Both the position numbers and the translations under genes were made by a program. From positions 1 through 7,269 of the forward strand of contig JAGVIF010000395.1 in the NCBI GenBank assembly GCA_020056205.1: 7,269 nucleotides of DNA, written 5' to 3'. Source of the DNA: Lentisphaeria bacterium. GTDB taxonomy: Bacteria; Verrucomicrobiota; Lentisphaeria; Victivallales; GWF2-50-93. Positions within the stretch are counted from its first letter, which is position 1. Every line of letters begins with the position of its first letter. Shown here piece by piece: positions 5,365 to 7,269 of this stretch. The notes beneath the pieces are model-generated. The model ran no database searches and was not told the origin of the DNA. It worked only from the letters and a program-made list of their open reading frames with translations.

Positions 5365-5450
5365 CTATAAAGCTTTCTTCGTTTGCAAAAACTTAGTTTA
5401 AATTTGGCCGATTGAACCGCAAAACTTAGGTTGACTGCCGGAGGCGCCGA
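5350..5450. other. Divergent intergenic control region
   Basis: This 101-bp gap separates birA (leftward) from the TMTC-like gene (rightward). It holds the -10 box of the rightward promoter, an imperfect direct repeat GCAAAAACTTAG (5385-5396) / GCAAAACTTAG (5419-5429) 34 bp apart (about three helical turns), and the ribosome binding site of the rightward gene. On the minus strand TATAAC (5362-5357) could be a -10 for birA, but no -35 at proper spacing was found; a start from it near 5350 would leave almost no leader for a TTG start at 5349. Confidence 0.5.
5440..5444 (+). promoter_or_regulatory. Strong ribosome binding site GGAGG
   Basis: GGAGG lies six bases before ATG 5451 and fixes that start. 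It is the only textbook Shine-Dalgarno site at normal spacing in this window. Confidence 0.85.
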
Positions 5451-7127
5451 ATGCTCTTAAAATCGGGGAACTTTTCAAGCGCCGGAACTCACATCCGGAA
5501 TCCGCTTTTTCATAGGATATTGAAAAGCGCCGCTGTTCCGGCGCTTATATTTATTTTAAATTTCCTCGCGTATTATCCGTCGCTTGGCGGCGATTTTGTT
5601 TTCGACGACATTTCTTTGATCAAAAATGATCCTTTTTACTCATCGGACGCCCGGAGCGGTCTTATTGATTCGTGGGGAAGAAATTACTGGGGGGACAATA
5701 AAGATCAGGGGCTTTACAGGCCGCTGACGATATGCTCCTACAAGTTGACAGCCATTGTTGCCGGACTTAATCCATTCTGGTTCAGGCTCGGTAATCTATG
5801 CCTGCATTTTATAGCCTCGCTGCTTCTTTATTTTTATTTGAGGAATTTTTTGCAAAAAGAAAAGTTTGCGATTTTCGCAACATTTTTATTCGCGGTTCAT
5901 CCGATACATTCCGAGGCGGTTGTTCCGGCTTTTGGCAGAGCGGAACTTCTTTGTTTTATATTCATCATCGCCGGATTTATTTTTCACAGGCAAGTCAGAG
6001 GAAAAATTTTTCCCGCGATTTTCGCGGGGATTTTTTCTTTATTCGCATTATGGTCCAAGGAGAACGCGCTTGTATTTATCCCGCTTTGTTTTTTACATGA
6101 CTGGTATGAGCGGAACGTTGTTTTAAACAGGAATTTTCTGACAAAATATTCCGTTTATCTGAGTTTTTTTTGCGGCTATTTGATTTTAAAATATTTTTCC
6201 GTAGGATATGCATTTCCGGATTTGGGACGCAATTTTGAGCCGGCGATTGATAATGTTATTGTTACGCAGACATTCCCGATGAGATTTTTGTCGGCGGGTG
6301 TTGTGCAGGGATTGGCTGTTTATAAGATTATTTTTCCGGCGCTTCTATCCCATGATTATTCTTTCGCCCAGATATTGCCTGTTTACGGATTTAACGACTT
6401 GCGTTTAGCGGTAGTTTTTGGGATGGGCGCGCTTGTTTTGTTTTGTTTTTTTTTCCTGCTTTCCGCGCGGAGACGGCTCCTGCTGTTTCTGTGTTTTTCA
6501 TATCTTGTGTCGGTGATTCCGGTGTGCAATATTTTTGTTCCATCCGGCACAATTTTTGGGGAAAGGCTTATGTATTTGCCGTCCCTTTGGATAATTGTTT
6601 TGCTGTCGTTGATCTTATTTGAAACATTGCGAAATTCGCAGACGCGTTTTATCATTTGCGCCGCTATTATTATTGTGTGCATTATCAGAAGCAACGTCAG
6701 AACGCGCGACTGGGAAAATGATATGTCGCTTGCCGCAGCCGGAGTTAAAAGCTCTCCGAAAAGCGCAAAAATATGGCGCAATACGGCTGTTCAATTTGCG
6801 GAAAGAGGAGATTATGTCTCGGCGATAGCCGCATCTAATAAGGCGCTTGAAATATACCCAAATTATGCGGCGGCGCTGACCAACCGGGGGTATTGTAAAA
6901 TAATGCTCGGAGATATTGACGGCGCGGAGACCGATCTTAGAAAGGCGCTGGACATCCACCGCCGTTATTTGCCGGCGCTTCACAATCTCGGTTCTCTGCT
7001 TGCCAACACCGGCAGAAAAACTGAGGCGATGGAAGTTTGGAAAGAAGCTCTAAAAATAAAACCGGATCATCCTGAAATCCTGAAAAAATTCAGGCAATTG
7101 AAAGATGAACCTGATGTTCCGCCGTAA
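5451..7127 (+). CDS. TMTC-like membrane glycosyltransferase with three C-terminal TPRs
   Basis: The 558 residues match bacterial relatives of eukaryotic TMTC1-4, GT-C proteins that O-mannosylate cadherins from dolichyl-phosphate mannose. After a basic tail and first helix (26-43), the outside loop carries the acidic pair in 'DFVFDD' (48-53; D52-D53, likely catalytic) and 'YRPL' (89-92). Then come 'HPIHSEAV' (150-157) with E155, 'WSKENAL' (201-207), a DUF1736-like stretch ending 'PALLSHDYS' (about 264-303) and 'GERLMYLPS' (370-378). About 11-12 membrane segments end near 413. The tail has three TPRs at about 438-471, 472-505 and 506-539, each with the A/G/Y pattern and a proline at the repeat end; the tail should lie on the side opposite or adjacent to the substrate loop, and topology was not computed. 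The donor is probably a polyprenyl-phosphate sugar; the acceptor is unknown. The start is fixed by a strong GGAGG, and a near-consensus promoter lies upstream. The family is secure; the activity is inferred. Confidence 0.88.
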   Translation: MLLKSGNFSSAGTHIRNPLFHRILKSAAVPALIFILNFLAYYPSLGGDFVFDDISLIKNDPFYSSDARSGLIDSWGRNYWGDNKDQGLYRPLTICSYKLTAIVAGLNPFWFRLGNLCLHFIASLLLYFYLRNFLQKEKFAIFATFLFAVHPIHSEAVVPAFGRAELLCFIFIIAGFIFHRQVRGKIFPAIFAGIFSLFALWSKENALVFIPLCFLHDWYERNVVLNRNFLTKYSVYLSFFCGYLILKYFSVGYAFPDLGRNFEPAIDNVIVTQTFPMRFLSAGVVQGLAVYKIIFPALLSHDYSFAQILPVYGFNDLRLAVVFGMGALVLFCFFFLLSARRRLLLFLCFSYLVSVIPVCNIFVPSGTIFGERLMYLPSLWIIVLLSLILFETLRNSQTRFIICAAIIIVCIIRSNVRTRDWENDMSLAAAGVKSSPKSAKIWRNTAVQFAERGDYVSAIAASNKALEIYPNYAAALTNRGYCKIMLGDIDGAETDLRKALDIHRRYLPALHNLGSLLANTGRKTEAMEVWKEALKIKPDHPEILKKFRQLKDEPDVPP

Positions 7128-7269
7128 AACGAACACGGGATATTCAATGTCCACGTTTAACCTAACCCAAATTTCGCGCCCTAAAAAACAATTATGTTGA
7201 CTGTCAACGACTTACAACTTGAAAACAGAGGAATTTGGGCTAAAACCCGTTTTTCGCGCGAAAAACGGG
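7128..7269. other. Non-coding tail with nested inverted repeats
   Basis: No gene is visible. GTTGACTGTCAAC (7196-7208) is a 13-bp palindrome with one central base. CCCAAATT (7166-7173) and AATTTGGG (7232-7239) are inverted arms enclosing it with 58 bases between. The window ends in a perfect palindrome at 7246-7269. No T-tract terminator was found for the TMTC-like gene. Confidence 0.6.
7246..7269. repeat. Perfect 24-bp palindrome at the window edge
   Basis: CCCGTTTTTCGC (7246-7257) is followed directly by its exact reverse complement (7258-7269), with CGCGCG in the centre. The window ends exactly at the arm, so it may continue: the bases before it (TAAAA) would predict TTTTA next. It could be a dispersed repeat, an operator or a transcription end structure. 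Confidence 0.8.

Larger units (their letters stand above)
1352..6639. repeat. Dispersed interrupted palindrome GCGA-N3-TCGC, ten copies
   Basis: Exact copies start at 1352, 2926, 3235, 3244, 3367, 4870, 4900, 5868, 6015 and 6629. The middle three bases are nearly all A or T, and the flanks often extend the symmetry (TTGCGA...TCGCAA at 3365, 4868, 5866; CCCGCGA...TCGCGGG at 6012). All ten lie in coding DNA of the four genes. In the two GT-C genes most encode A-[IK]-[FLI]-A, but 6629 is read as LRNSQ and the two in birA as CENR and CEIR, so three codon phases are used. Confidence 0.8.

Noticed and set aside
5357..5388. Full birA promoter on the minus strand (TTGCAA ... TATAAC)
   Set aside because: Spacing is 20 bp, too long, and the resulting start would fall at the TTG codon itself; only the -10-like box is noted.
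7137..7152. Terminator for the TMTC-like gene
   Set aside because: Only a six-pair stem with one G-U pair and a 3-nt loop, and no T run after it; too weak to call.

Overview
The window looks like part of a bacterial chromosome, AT-leaning, with large genes separated by a few unusual spacers. The best guess for origin is the PVC group (Lentisphaerota, Kiritimatiellota or Verrucomicrobiota) or Omnitrophota. This rests on three things: the spacer at 1769-2331 is built from short low-complexity word repeats of a kind I associate from memory with those genomes; there is a bacterial homologue of TMTC glycosyltransferases with TPR repeats; and there is a LamG/3-keto-disaccharide-hydrolase-like protein. 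No marker gene fixes the phylum, so this is an inference.

Layout: (1) 44-1768 (+) is the 3' part of a large protein with several concanavalin-A-like beta-sandwich regions; the frame is open to the left edge. (2) 1769-2331 is non-coding: a terminator-like hairpin, then a patchwork of tiny tandem arrays, mostly with an 8-bp period, plus two further hairpin elements. (3) 2332-4464 (+) is a multi-spanning membrane protein that looks like a GT-C fold glycosyltransferase; its annotated N-terminus runs over repeat-type sequence. (4) 4461-4501 is an inverted repeat holding the stop codons of two convergent genes. (5) 4498-5349 (-) is a biotin-protein ligase (birA) without the DNA-binding domain. (6) 5350-5450 is a divergent control region; a near-consensus sigma-70 promoter points right but lies partly inside the birA 5' end. 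(7) 5451-7127 (+) is a TMTC-like membrane glycosyltransferase with three C-terminal TPRs. (8) 7128-7269 is non-coding and ends in a perfect 24-bp palindrome cut by the window edge.

How the genes work together: two lipid-linked-sugar type (GT-C) glycosyltransferase candidates and a carbohydrate-binding-type beta-sandwich protein point to envelope or exported-protein glycosylation. birA is a housekeeping gene for biotin carboxylases and is probably unrelated. No phage, CRISPR, transposase, tRNA or rRNA was seen.

The most unusual signals are in the DNA rather than the proteins. An interrupted palindrome, GCGA-N3-TCGC, occurs ten times in coding DNA on both strands and in all three codon phases. 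The spacer at 1769-2331 shows a persistent 8-bp periodicity with changing words.
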